Of a stretch of 64,000 nucleotides of DNA, positions 35,457 to 44,457 are shown in pieces; the first letter of the stretch is position 1, and each line of letters opens with the position of its first letter. Made by a program: the position numbers and the translations under genes. The notes under the pieces were generated by a model. That model was not told the DNA's origin. It searched no databases and was given only the letters and a program-made list of their open reading frames with translations. Source of the DNA: Yersinia intermedia. Lineage in GTDB: Bacteria; Pseudomonadota; Gammaproteobacteria; Enterobacterales; Enterobacteriaceae. The stretch spans positions 744,001 to 808,000 of the forward strand of contig NZ_LR134116.1 in NCBI RefSeq assembly GCF_900635455.1, written 5' to 3'.

Positions 35457-36671
35457 ATGTTGAAGCTACTCCATTATTTCACGTATTTATGGCTGGCCTT
35501 CTGGATTTTCCCATCCTATTCAGAGCAAATAAATAACCAACCTATCCAGGTATCTAATGGTATTACCTATGAGCTTATTGGCCGTTGGGATGTTGAACGT
35601 CTGAATAAAATCCTCAATACTGATACCCCAAAATTTTCAGGTATTGACGTTAAATACACCCAAGCACGTAATGCGGTTAATCTTTATCGGGTTACTTACC
35701 ATTCAGTTATTCCCGAAAAAGGCAACAAACCTACTGTTACATCGGGTTTGCTTGCCGTCCCAGTGACAGCCGATAAATCATTTCCCCTGGTTTCTTATCA
35801 ACATGGCACTGTTTACGGTAAACATCAGGTGCCCTCATTTCCTGAAGAGTCACCAGAAACGCAACTGATGATTGCACAGTTTGCCGGACAAGGTTATTTG
35901 GTTATCGGCGCTGATTATTTTGGTTTGGGGATCTCGTCAGAACCCGAAGGATATATGGTTAAAGGGAGCCATCAACAAGCTACGTATGATCTGCTTATTG
36001 CTGCCCAGAGTGTGTTACAGCAGATGGGGCTTTCAAACAAAAACTTGTTTCTTGCCGGATGGTCGCAAGGCGGTTTTGTGACTATGGCGTTACTTGAAAA
36101 GCTAGAAAATATCGGGGTTCCAGTGCAGGGCACCGCCACGGCCAGTGCGCCACTTGATGTCTTTGCTTTGATGGAAGGTTTTCTGGTTTTTCCACGAAAG
36201 TCTGATGCTAATTGGCTGAATAGTATAATGATTTTGTCGGCATTCGCTTATGAAAACTACTACGGTGTCCCTGGGTTAGCGCATTCATTGATTAATGATG
36301 AGTATTATGACGTAGCTAAAAAGGCTTACGAACGTCAACCTTTCAATGCTGACGATATTCCCGTCGATTTGCATAAGCTTATTCGCGCGGAATATTTCGA
36401 TCCTCAATTTTTTGCAGCTTCAACCTTTGGCCGGCTTATTAGTTCTGCTCAATCTTATCGGTGGGTTATCAAATCCCCAGTCCATAACTACTATGGGGAG
36501 AGTGATGAGGCGATAACGGTCGGCGTTGGGCGGATGGCGATGACTTATGCTCAGTCAATGGGGTCAGGCAATTCCTTGGTAGAAGCGATATCAACAGGCC
36601 CGACGACCCATAGAGGAACCTTTGCTAGCGCAGTGCCACAATGGAAGACTTGGTTCGATACAAAGAATTGA
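35457..36671 (+). CDS. Secreted alpha/beta hydrolase (lipase/esterase-like)
   Basis: The 404-residue protein has a signal peptide (about 1-22, ending SYSEQ) and an alpha/beta-hydrolase fold. The nucleophile elbow GWSQG is at about residues 201-205, preceded by the oxyanion region SYQHGTVYG; a late Asp (YYGESDEAIT) and a His (TTHRG) could complete the triad. It resembles secreted lipases that act on short to medium chain esters. It stands alone with its own AAGGAG site and a terminator downstream. Confidence 0.8.
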   Translation: MLKLLHYFTYLWLAFWIFPSYSEQINNQPIQVSNGITYELIGRWDVERLNKILNTDTPKFSGIDVKYTQARNAVNLYRVTYHSVIPEKGNKPTVTSGLLAVPVTADKSFPLVSYQHGTVYGKHQVPSFPEESPETQLMIAQFAGQGYLVIGADYFGLGISSEPEGYMVKGSHQQATYDLLIAAQSVLQQMGLSNKNLFLAGWSQGGFVTMALLEKLENIGVPVQGTATASAPLDVFALMEGFLVFPRKSDANWLNSIMILSAFAYENYYGVPGLAHSLINDEYYDVAKKAYERQPFNADDIPVDLHKLIRAEYFDPQFFAASTFGRLISSAQSYRWVIKSPVHNYYGESDEAITVGVGRMAMTYAQSMGSGNSLVEAISTGPTTHRGTFASAVPQWKTWFDTKN

Positions 36672-36706
36672 GCTATGGGCTATTTGAGTTGATGGTTTAA
36701 GTGCAA

Positions 36707-36734
36707 AAGAGTGGCCTGTGATCTGGCCACTCTT
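36707..36734 (+). terminator. Terminator after the alpha/beta hydrolase gene
   Basis: A perfect 10-bp stem AAGAGTGGCC (36707-36716) with GGCCACTCTT (36725-36734) encloses an eight-base loop. It lies 35 bp after the stop codon. The T run is short (part of the stem end), so termination strength is uncertain. Confidence 0.65.
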
Positions 36735-36970
36735 CGTCTACTGAATAACATGGGGTGCCACGTTATCTTCAAGACTCAGGTCATCCTCTTTATCTTTTAA
36801 ATTCAATTTTTAGAAGTATTGTGACTGATATTGACTTCTTCCATCATTGATAGTGTTAGTTATGAGCATATGAATCTGTAACATATTATCGTATAAGCAA
36901 AAAATCTAATGGAGGACACTGTTGAATCTTTGATCATGTCCGAGTCAAATCAATGACTGGAGTGTTGACG

Positions 36971-38848
36971 ATGATTAAACCAGATATTCCTACTAATGAA
37001 ATTCTGCGACAGTTAACTCTGGATTCGCTGTCTGTGTTGGACGCCACTGGCGTGACAAATCTTGACCAAGTGACTCGACTTGCCGCTAAGTTTTTTGGTG
37101 TGGAAATTGCGTTAGTCTCTCTGGTTGACCGCGATCGTCAGTGGTTTCTGTCGCGTGTTGGATTAGAGGTACAAGAGACAGCAAGAGATATCTCTTTTTG
37201 TGGGCATGCTATTTTGCAGTCGGGGACTTTTATTGTCCCCGATACACTGACGGATCTGCGTTTCAGTGATAATCCTCTCGTTACGGGTTATCCCCATATT
37301 CGATTTTATGCCGGACAGCCGTTGCTATCCCTCAAAGGCTTGCCAATGGGGACGTTATGTCTGATTGCTCACCAGCCGAGAGCTTTTTCGCCGCAAGATG
37401 TTACCGACTTATGCGATTTTTCTGCAATTGTTGAAGAGTACTTACACTGCGTTGAGCGAAAAATTTACACTGAGAGTTTAGAGTCTAATCTGAAGTGTAC
37501 TGAATCCTTATTTGAGCAAACTTTTTCTCAGGCGGCAGTTGGGATGGCTCTGGTCTCCCTTAATGGTTACTGGTTAAGAGGCAACTCGCGACTTCATGAA
37601 ATATTACGTTATTCTGAAAATGAATTACTCGCACTGACCTTCCAGGATATTACGCATCCAGATGATCTGGATGCTGATTTGAAACTGCTACATCAATTAT
37701 TGGCAGGCAGTATCCCATCCTATTCAATGCAAAAACGTTTTTTCCGCTCAGACAGAAAAATTGTCTGGGTGCAAATGTCTGTGGCATTAAGTCGCCAATC
37801 TGATGGTTCTCCCCGTCATTTCATTACAGTAATCGTCGATATTACTGAACGTAAAGAAGTTGAGGCGGATCTGTATGCTTTGCAAGGTGAACTTGAAGAC
37901 CGGATAGAGCTAAGAACCAAAGAGCTAAATACCGTAGTTGATAAACTCAATCTTGAAATTGAGAGTAGGACTATGGCTCAAAGCCTACTCAATGCAGAAA
38001 AAGAACGTTTACGCGCAATTACAGATAACATGCCAGCATTTATTAGCCAGGTTGATGCTAACGAAGTCTATCTGTTCGCCAATAACACTTTTATGAAGTG
38101 GTTTGGTTTTGATGAGGCAACGCTCAAGAATATGTGCCTTAGAGACTTTATGGGAGATAAAGCGTATTGCAACGCCAAGCCAATGATTGAGAAGGTCTTA
38201 GATGGGCATACCGTCAGTTTTGAAAATGAACTTCGCCCGCGTTCGGGGCTGATGCTGGTTCGCACCACGTTGGTACCTTGTGATAATGGCGGGTTCTATA
38301 TTCTGTCGATGGATATCAGCGAACTTAAAGCATTGCAACAACGTTCTGACTATGAAGCTAATCACGATATACTCACCGGATTACCTAATCGTCGGGCTTT
38401 TTTACGCCAGTTGGCATCAAGTATTGAGAGCAGTGCAATAGCGGGTCAATACATGGCGTTATTGTTCCTCGACCTCGATGACTTCAAAAAGATCAATGAT
38501 ACTCAAGGCCATGATTTTGGCGATTTGGTATTAATGGCAGTTGCCGATCTTTTGTCTGAAACGCTAATGTCCAAGGGATATCTGGCTCGGCTGGGGGGTG
38601 ATGAGTTTACCGTTATACTCTCAAATCTGTCTGATCCTGAGGCGCAAGTAAAGCAAGTCTGCGAAAACGTATTATCGCAATTGTCCGCATTGGTTTGCCT
38701 TGGGGAGATCGAGATACATCTGTCCATTAGCATTGGTGCAACGATTTGTTCGGGTAGAGAGGCCGCCGGAAATGAATTGTTAGCACATGCAGATATAGCT
38801 ATGTATCGTGCAAAATCCGCAGGAAAAGGTTCGTATTCAATTTATTAA
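36971..38848 (+). CDS. Diguanylate cyclase with GAF and two PAS domains
   Basis: The protein of about 625 residues runs: GAF (about 10-155, including DRDRQWFLSRVGL and FYAGQPL), PAS with PAC (about 170-300), a coiled linker (about 300-335), a second PAS (about 345-450) and a GGDEF domain (about 460-622) with intact GGDEF. The product-binding I-site RxxD is absent: MSKG stands where it is expected. This suggests weak feedback inhibition. ATG 36971 is chosen because GGAG lies nine bases upstream; ATG 36953 has no site. It has no membrane helix, so the signal is cytoplasmic. Confidence 0.92.
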   Translation: MIKPDIPTNEILRQLTLDSLSVLDATGVTNLDQVTRLAAKFFGVEIALVSLVDRDRQWFLSRVGLEVQETARDISFCGHAILQSGTFIVPDTLTDLRFSDNPLVTGYPHIRFYAGQPLLSLKGLPMGTLCLIAHQPRAFSPQDVTDLCDFSAIVEEYLHCVERKIYTESLESNLKCTESLFEQTFSQAAVGMALVSLNGYWLRGNSRLHEILRYSENELLALTFQDITHPDDLDADLKLLHQLLAGSIPSYSMQKRFFRSDRKIVWVQMSVALSRQSDGSPRHFITVIVDITERKEVEADLYALQGELEDRIELRTKELNTVVDKLNLEIESRTMAQSLLNAEKERLRAITDNMPAFISQVDANEVYLFANNTFMKWFGFDEATLKNMCLRDFMGDKAYCNAKPMIEKVLDGHTVSFENELRPRSGLMLVRTTLVPCDNGGFYILSMDISELKALQQRSDYEANHDILTGLPNRRAFLRQLASSIESSAIAGQYMALLFLDLDDFKKINDTQGHDFGDLVLMAVADLLSETLMSKGYLARLGGDEFTVILSNLSDPEAQVKQVCENVLSQLSALVCLGEIEIHLSISIGATICSGREAAGNELLAHADIAMYRAKSAGKGSYSIY

Positions 38849-39227
38849 TATTTTCGGGCGGTGGCGGGTAACTGCTGTAGAGTAAACTACAACGATGACA
38901 ACTCTCTCAGGCCTCGTCGTGACTTTCGATAGCACATAACCTGATTTCAGTTTCACTGATGTTAACATCACGACTAATCACATTTCTTATCCGTGATTAT
39001 CAGATAAAATGATAAATAAAGCCTATTATTCAATTGTATCTTAATACCATGACGCCCTGAATTATGTGCTTTATTTAGAATAGTCACTGTATTTACTGAG
39101 GTTACGGTAAATCATTTATCGAGCTTTCTGGTTGCTAATGTGGTCGTTCTAAGTCCGTAACCAATACACAATTTCCATTTTTACTCGCTGAATCTGCGAA
39201 GTAAAAGCCGAAAAGGAAGGTTGTATT
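38849..39227. promoter_or_regulatory. Gap between the cyclase gene and pfkB
   Basis: About 380 bp without a gene. A 14-bp perfect palindrome TGATGTTAACATCA lies at 38957-38970 and could be an operator. The remainder is AT-rich and ends in an AAAAGGAAGG ribosome binding site for pfkB. Confidence 0.45.
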
Positions 39228-40181
39228 ATGACTCAGATTTTCACTTTAACATTATCCCCTTCGCTAGACAGTGCAACGACGACGCCTAAAATCTATCCTG
39301 AAGGCAAACTACGCTGTACGGCACCTATTTTTGAACCGGGTGGTGGTGGCATTAATGTCGCCCGTGCCGTTGTTTACCTTGGTGGTCAAGCTCATGCAAT
39401 TTTTCCTATTGGTGGCCCAACAGGGGAGCACTTGAAAGAATTGCTTGATCAGGAGGGTATTGATACGAGAACGCTGAAAACCCAGGATTGGACACGGCAG
39501 AATATGCATGTCCACGTAGACAACAGCGGTGAACAGTATCGTTTTGTTATGCCAGGGGCACGACTAAGCGATGCTGAGTTTGATCTACTGGTACTACAAG
39601 TGCAAAACATCCCTTCAGGATCGATTCTGGTTATTAGCGGTAGTTTACCGCCAGGTACCGGCATTGAAAAATTAGTTCACTTGATTCAGCAGGCTAAAGC
39701 GATGGGATTGCAGTGCATCATTGATAGCTCTGGCGATGCGTTAAAAGCGAGCTTAGATTTGGGTGGGCTGGCCTTGGTAAAACCTAATCAGAATGAGCTA
39801 TCGGCCCTTATTGGGCGGGAGTTGGAGCATCCTGATGATGTACGCCATGCGGCTAAGGAATTGATTAATCGTGGCGCTGCCGAGCGAGTAGTAGTGTCGC
39901 TTGGGCCACAGGGAGCATTGGCAGTTGATCGTGATAACTGGGTACAAATCGTGCCCCCTCCGGTGAAGAAGATGAGTACCGTTGGGGCAGGGGACAGTAT
40001 GGTTGGCGCGATGACACTGCAACTGGCAAAGGGTGCCGACCTGTTTGAGATTGTACGTTTTGGTGTTGCCGCTGGTAGCGCGGCAACACTTAATCTTGGC
40101 ACTCGCCTTTGTTCATTGGAAGATACCCAACGCCTGTATGACTATATTTGTAAGAGCTCGCATCATCCTATTAGTTGGTAA
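39228..40181 (+). CDS. pfkB: 6-phosphofructokinase II (PfkB family)
   Basis: The 317-residue ribokinase-family sugar kinase has the GGGGINVARAVVYLGG motif at about residues 38-53 and GSLPPG at about 139-144. The C-terminal signature TVGAGDSMVGAM (about 252-263) carries the catalytic Asp. Overall it follows E. coli PfkB (309 residues) closely, including the opening TLTLSPSLDSAT. It phosphorylates fructose 6-phosphate to the 1,6-bisphosphate as the minor isoenzyme; tagatose 6-phosphate is a possible alternative substrate. Single gene, convergent with the FKBP gene. Confidence 0.92.
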   Translation: MTQIFTLTLSPSLDSATTTPKIYPEGKLRCTAPIFEPGGGGINVARAVVYLGGQAHAIFPIGGPTGEHLKELLDQEGIDTRTLKTQDWTRQNMHVHVDNSGEQYRFVMPGARLSDAEFDLLVLQVQNIPSGSILVISGSLPPGTGIEKLVHLIQQAKAMGLQCIIDSSGDALKASLDLGGLALVKPNQNELSALIGRELEHPDDVRHAAKELINRGAAERVVVSLGPQGALAVDRDNWVQIVPPPVKKMSTVGAGDSMVGAMTLQLAKGADLFEIVRFGVAAGSAATLNLGTRLCSLEDTQRLYDYICKSSHHPISW

Positions 40182-40204
40182 TGAACCGGATAATTGCGAC
40201 CTGG

Positions 40205-40246
40205 GTGCGTGGGTAATGCGTTTAGCTAAGCCCACGCAGCACTTTT
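40205..40246. terminator. Bidirectional terminator between pfkB and the FKBP gene
   Basis: GCGTGGG (40207-40213) pairs with CCCACGC (40231-40237). A further interrupted GTG/CAC pairing extends the stem, and TTTT follows at 40243. It is placed between convergent genes. Confidence 0.6.
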
Positions 40247-40277
40247 CAATGCCAAGGTTATTCGTTTGCGCATGAGA

Positions 40278-42281
40278 TCAGGGGGCGAGTCTTTTAAGGT
40301 CGTAAATTAACGTTGATTTAGGTGGAATCAACGGTGGTGAACCTGCATCCCCATAGACTAATTGCGCAGGAACGACGATCTTCACAAACCCCCCTTCACC
40401 GATCATATTGATGCCTTCTTGCAGAAGTGGAGGCAACTGTTCGTAGTAAATGGTGATTGATTTGTCTTCTAGCTTATCAGTGTCACTAACAATTACGCCT
40501 GTTGATAATGACTCTCTAAGTTGTATACGTAACGGTCCGTTCCCCGTATTTTTCTTGTTGTTTCCTGCGCTAACAACCTGATAACTGAAACCAGAAGGGC
40601 TCTTCTTCACGCCTTTTTTCTTATTGAACTCCTGTAGATAGCTATTACTGCTTTTCTCTGATTTGGTTGCCAGCTCATTCATTTTTTTATCGACGGTACT
40701 ATTAAATGTAGTAAGCGCGGCAGAGAGATCTTTGCTGCTCATACTCGATTGTTTATTCATCTCGTCGTTGAATCCACTGACCAGGAATCTGTTATCAAGA
40801 ACCAGCCCCATTTGCTGTTGCTGATTGTTGATTTCCCTTAATTGCCGGGCATACATAATGCCGTTGGCATAGGCTTGTTTTTCTGCATTGGTTACTGGTT
40901 TTGCTGACGGGCCTTTATTCGCTGCAACAGTTTGCACAGCAGATTGTTCTTGCGACTTTTTATTATCAGCTAACTGTTGTTGCAGAGCTTCGATTTGTGA
41001 AACCCGTTTTTTACTTTCTACTTCTTGCACCGCCATTAGCGATTTTTGTTCTTCACTCGTTTTTTCTGCGGCAGCCAACTGTTGTTGTAATGTGTCAATT
41101 TTAATGTTGAGCTGCAGATTATTGCTGTCCAAACTCTGACTTAGTGCATCTATACGTTCTTGCTTTCCAGCATCACGTTTTTGAACTGCATTAAGTTTGT
41201 TCTGTAGCATGGCAATTTGGGTTGCTGCCTCTTTGCGGTTGTTCTCCGCCTGCGTTTGTAACTCAGATGAACTCTTTTCGGTGTCCTTGAGCTTTTGTTG
41301 CAAGTCGGCGATCTGGGCAGTCAGTTTCTGGCTTTGATCGTCTTTGGTCTTGGCGGCGCTGTCTGCCTTGGCAAGCTTATCAGCGCTGGCTTTCTCGCTA
41401 GCGGCCAGTTGCAGCTTTAGGGCGTCGAGCTGTTTTGCCATCTCTTTGCTGCCGCTGTCGGCATCTTTCATCAGCGCGGTAGTTTGCGCCTGCATCTCTT
41501 TGGCACTTTTTTCAGAATCGGTAAGCTTTTGTTGCAAGTCGGCGATCTGGGTAGTCAGTTTCTGGCTTTGATCGTCTTTGGCCTTGGCGGCGCTGTCTGC
41601 CTTGGCAAGCTTATCAGCGCTGGCTTTCTCGGCAGCGGCCAGTTGCAGCTTCAGGGTATCGAGGTCTGCTTGTCGTTGAGCATTGAGATTTTTAGCCGCG
41701 GTCAATTGCTGCGTTAATTCATTAATCTGAGCCGTGAGTTGGGTCTGATTATTACCTGAAGATCTGTTCGTATTATCAGGTTTCTGAATATTCGCCCAAA
41801 CAGAACGAATCCTTTCACTTACTTGCTCACCAACTTGGCGCAAACTACTTTCTGCCGGACGTTTTTGTGCTTCGGAAAGTTGCTGCTTTAATTGTGCAAT
41901 TTGCGCGGATAATCGCTGCTGAGATTTTTTATAGGATTTTTCTTGAGCCTCAGCATTAACCTTTTGCTGTTGCGCAGCGCTTTGTACTTTCGCAAGTTGC
42001 TTTTTAAGTTGAGTCGTACTGTTTGAGGATCGTGTATTACTCTGTAATCTTGGTTGAGCCGATCGAGAATATTCTGAATCACGAACGGCCTCATGATCAT
42101 AATTAGCGGGCGGAATGTCTAACTGCTCAATAGTTCCAAAAAGGGCATCGTGCCGTTGCTGTAAAATATCGGAGAGTCTGGAAAGGGGCTCTGACTCATT
42201 ATTTGAATTTGTCTCTGCTGTTAAAGCGCTGTTACTGAATAGCAATATAGCGATAGCTAAGGCCAATGTCCCTCGATTCAT
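40278..42281 (-). CDS. Coiled-coil FKBP-type peptidyl-prolyl isomerase
   Basis: The 667-residue protein has a signal peptide (about 1-21). A very long Gln/Ala/Lys-rich coiled coil (about 70-460) is followed by an FkpA/Mip-type dimerisation domain (about 465-560, YANGIMYARQLREI to SYLQEFNKKKGVKKSPSG) and a C-terminal FKBP domain that ends with IPPKSTLIYDLKRL. FkpA/Mip proteins are normally about 250 residues, so the coiled coil is an unusual insertion. The FKBP domain is atypical in its middle (no clear VHYTG), so isomerase activity is not assured. A lipoprotein gene lies 38 bp upstream in the same direction. Confidence 0.8.
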   Translation of the reverse strand: MNRGTLALAIAILLFSNSALTAETNSNNESEPLSRLSDILQQRHDALFGTIEQLDIPPANYDHEAVRDSEYSRSAQPRLQSNTRSSNSTTQLKKQLAKVQSAAQQQKVNAEAQEKSYKKSQQRLSAQIAQLKQQLSEAQKRPAESSLRQVGEQVSERIRSVWANIQKPDNTNRSSGNNQTQLTAQINELTQQLTAAKNLNAQRQADLDTLKLQLAAAEKASADKLAKADSAAKAKDDQSQKLTTQIADLQQKLTDSEKSAKEMQAQTTALMKDADSGSKEMAKQLDALKLQLAASEKASADKLAKADSAAKTKDDQSQKLTAQIADLQQKLKDTEKSSSELQTQAENNRKEAATQIAMLQNKLNAVQKRDAGKQERIDALSQSLDSNNLQLNIKIDTLQQQLAAAEKTSEEQKSLMAVQEVESKKRVSQIEALQQQLADNKKSQEQSAVQTVAANKGPSAKPVTNAEKQAYANGIMYARQLREINNQQQQMGLVLDNRFLVSGFNDEMNKQSSMSSKDLSAALTTFNSTVDKKMNELATKSEKSSNSYLQEFNKKKGVKKSPSGFSYQVVSAGNNKKNTGNGPLRIQLRESLSTGVIVSDTDKLEDKSITIYYEQLPPLLQEGINMIGEGGFVKIVVPAQLVYGDAGSPPLIPPKSTLIYDLKRLAP
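41291..41664 (-). repeat. Intragenic DNA repeat in the FKBP coiled coil
   Basis: Two near-identical segments of about 140 bp, 41291-41430 and 41525-41664, lie 234 bp (78 codons) apart in frame. They encode the same block, ASADKLAKADSAA followed by KDDQSQKLT and QIADLQQKL, with only a few base differences. This indicates a recent internal duplication that lengthened the coiled coil. Confidence 0.9.
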
Positions 42282-42319
42282 ACCTGATCTCCTAATGGCT
42301 CAACGTCTCTATTTAACAA

Positions 42320-42808
42320 TCAATTTTTCTCAATACGTTCCAAGAGAGAGTGAGTCAGGTCTACTCTGATATCATTACAGGTTCTGGCAATGCGATATTG
42401 GAAAGCAGAATCGAGGATGGTTGTCATCTCGCCATTCATGCTGCTTCGTACTTTTATATAGGTTTTGGCTTCGCCCAATAAATGGTTCAGCTCTGCACTG
42501 CGAGCCATAAATTTGGTTTGTTTAACCTGCTGCAATGCTCTCAACTCTTTCAGACAGGGCTCCAAAATGGCGTCATACTCTTCGCGAGCAACACCCGTCG
42601 TCGAGTTAATTGATGATGGCGACGGGGAAACTTGGCTGCTTACCGTCTGGTATTGATGCCCAATAGGTGAAGATGGTGGGGTTATTGGGGCCTGTTGTGT
42701 AACAGAAGTCGATCCCGGTGCCGGTTTTTGCGATGCAGACTGTTGAGTCGCGTTTTGACACCCCATTAAAGACAGGGAAAGAGTAACAAGTGCTATACTT
42801 TTTTTCAT
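42320..42808 (-). CDS. Lipoprotein of unknown function
   Basis: The 162-residue protein has lipobox LMGC (Cys at 17) and a Ser/Pro/Gln-rich linker (about 18-70). A helical C-terminal domain follows, with two Cys (EPCLKEL and RTCNDI) that could form a disulfide. I do not recognise the family. It lies directly upstream of the coiled-coil FKBP gene, so the two are probably co-transcribed and may act together at the envelope. Confidence 0.7.
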   Translation of the reverse strand: MKKSIALVTLSLSLMGCQNATQQSASQKPAPGSTSVTQQAPITPPSSPIGHQYQTVSSQVSPSPSSINSTTGVAREEYDAILEPCLKELRALQQVKQTKFMARSAELNHLLGEAKTYIKVRSSMNGEMTTILDSAFQYRIARTCNDIRVDLTHSLLERIEKN

Positions 42809-42921
42809 TATTGCAACACTCCAGAAATACTCGTCTTGAATATTTTTTGAATTTTATAAAAGAAAAAATACATTAATAGAGAGGTCACCGGTTGACGCAA
42901 CTATAATGGTTTACACCATAG

Positions 42922-42937
42922 TGTGATCGATATCATG
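42922..42937. promoter_or_regulatory. Possible CRP site
   Basis: TGTGA-TCGATA-TCATG matches eight of ten positions of TGTGA-N6-TCACA. It lies 114 bp upstream of the lipoprotein start. One mismatch falls in the second half-site core, so this is a weak call. Confidence 0.3.
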
Positions 42938-43597
42938 GCCATTACGGAGTCAACAATCCCTGTAATTAGATAAATAACTTTAAAGATGGTTTCATCTCTG
43001 TGGAAATCATCATTGTTGGCTATTAATCTAAAATAAAGCCCACCCACAAATGCTTAAAGTTATTTACTTTTCAGAAGATAAAATTTTTAACGTATCTGGG
43101 GAGATGCCAATATTGTGCTTATGCTACTGTTTTTTTAGCTAAAAAGTAAGAGTAAGATGGATTTTTATTAATTAAAATCAATATGGATGAAATTAATCAA
43201 ATAGATACGCTCACGAAGTGGCTGACCGTTTTATGGAATTTAATAGAAAGCTGAGTGTTCGCGATGAATTGCTATATGAGATATATCTTGTATGGTGTAG
43301 GACGTTAATTGGGAATTATCTTGGATTAATAGGCTAGGTATATATCGTGTTTCAGAATAGAGTTATATATCCGTCATACTTGAGGCGGTATCTTTATTGG
43401 CTGGGTTTATTTATGAAAGTCTGTACTTCAATTTGAAGCCGAGGATATTGATATAGTAACAGACACCTTGAGTTAGAACGGTTATCGGCTGTTAATCGCT
43501 AAACGTGAAGAACGCCGGGGTCAGATGGTTACCCGACTGCTTAGCCCTGAGGGGGTACTGACAGGAGTTCACTCCATAGTTACGCCATGACATCCAA

Positions 43598-43640
43598 TAA
43601 CAATCATGAGCCTGCATTTCAATCAGGCTCATGATTGTTA
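43598..43640. repeat. Long perfect hairpin in intergenic DNA
   Basis: A perfect 17-bp inverted repeat (43598-43614 with 43624-43640, core CAATCATGAGCCTG) has a nine-base loop. It is not flanked by a T run on either strand, lies about 125 bp from the nanE stop and resembles a dispersed palindromic element more than a terminator. Whether it belongs to a known Yersinia palindrome family cannot be told here. Confidence 0.75.
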
Positions 43641-43764
43641 AGTAAACATTTACGGCATGGAGCGCGAGACTCACTTTGTAATACGCAGCCTGACTTAAAA
43701 TGTTGCGTCACCAGTGGTGAAATGCGGATCAGACTATTGTCAGTACACCCCACCGTGCCTTCAC

Positions 43765-44457
43765 TCAGACCGTGATTGCAGCCACAAAGCGACGGGTAAT
43801 TTGCTGAGGGCGAGTGATCGCGCCTCCTACTACTACCGCGTGCGCCCCCAGAGCCAGACAGCGAGCAGCCATTTCCGGTGTTTCCACATTGCCTTCTGCA
43901 ATCACTGGCAGGTCAACTGCGGCTAACACTTCACGTAGAAAACGGAAATCCTCCTGAGCCAGCTTTTGCCCTGCGGTTTCTTTGGTATAACCGTGTAACG
44001 TAGTCCCCACACAATCAAATCCCAGATAGTTGGCATGTGTTGCCTCTTCCAGGGTAGCGATATCTGCCATCAGCAGTAACGAGGGATATTTGGCTCGAAT
44101 CGCTGCGATTAGTTCCGGTAACTGCAGCTCGCCTGGTCGCTGATGGAATGTGGCGTCCAAGGCAATCATCTGTGGTGCTACGATCATCAACTCATCTATT
44201 TCTGTCATCGTCGCGGTGATATAAACCTCACTGCCTGGATAATCCCGTTTGATGATACCAATCACTGGCAACTCGACCGAACGGAGGATGGCTTTCACAT
44301 CCTCCAGGCTGTTCGCGCGGATCGCCGCGGCCCCTCCCTGTTCGGCAGCGACTGCCATGCGCGACATAATAAAATCACTGTGCAAGGGTTCATGCTCCAG
44401 AGCCTGACAAGACACCACCAACTTTCCTTTAATTTGCTGCAAAATCGACACACTCAT
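43765..44457 (-). CDS. nanE: N-acetylmannosamine-6-phosphate 2-epimerase
   Basis: The 230-residue TIM-barrel enzyme converts ManNAc-6-phosphate to GlcNAc-6-phosphate. Family blocks include [16 protein letters not shown] at the N terminus, the catalytic Lys in [36 protein letters not shown] and [11 protein letters not shown], and the C-terminal phosphate site [12 protein letters not shown]. The length equals the E. coli enzyme. There is no nanA or nanK beside it; instead it overlaps a PTS permease gene by four bases, so its substrate probably arrives already phosphorylated. Confidence 0.93.
   Translation of the reverse strand: MSVSILQQIKGKLVVSCQALEHEPLHSDFIMSRMAVAAEQGGAAAIRANSLEDVKAILRSVELPVIGIIKRDYPGSEVYITATMTEIDELMIVAPQMIALDATFHQRPGELQLPELIAAIRAKYPSLLLMADIATLEEATHANYLGFDCVGTTLHGYTKETAGQKLAQEDFRFLREVLAAVDLPVIAEGNVETPEMAARCLALGAHAVVVGGAITRPQQITRRFVAAITV

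Larger units (their letters stand above)
42809..43764. other. Long gene-free region between the lipoprotein gene and nanE
   Basis: About 950 bp of mostly AT-rich DNA without a convincing gene. A CRP-like sequence lies near the lipoprotein start (42922-42937). The right part (43490-43700) is richer in GC and carries a long hairpin; a 60-codon frame on the minus strand there has no recognisable family. This part could be a remnant of a small mobile or repeat element. Confidence 0.5.

Noticed and set aside
43492..43674. 60-codon minus-strand frame in the gap before nanE
   Set aside because: It spans the long hairpin and has no family signature; better explained as part of a repeat element.
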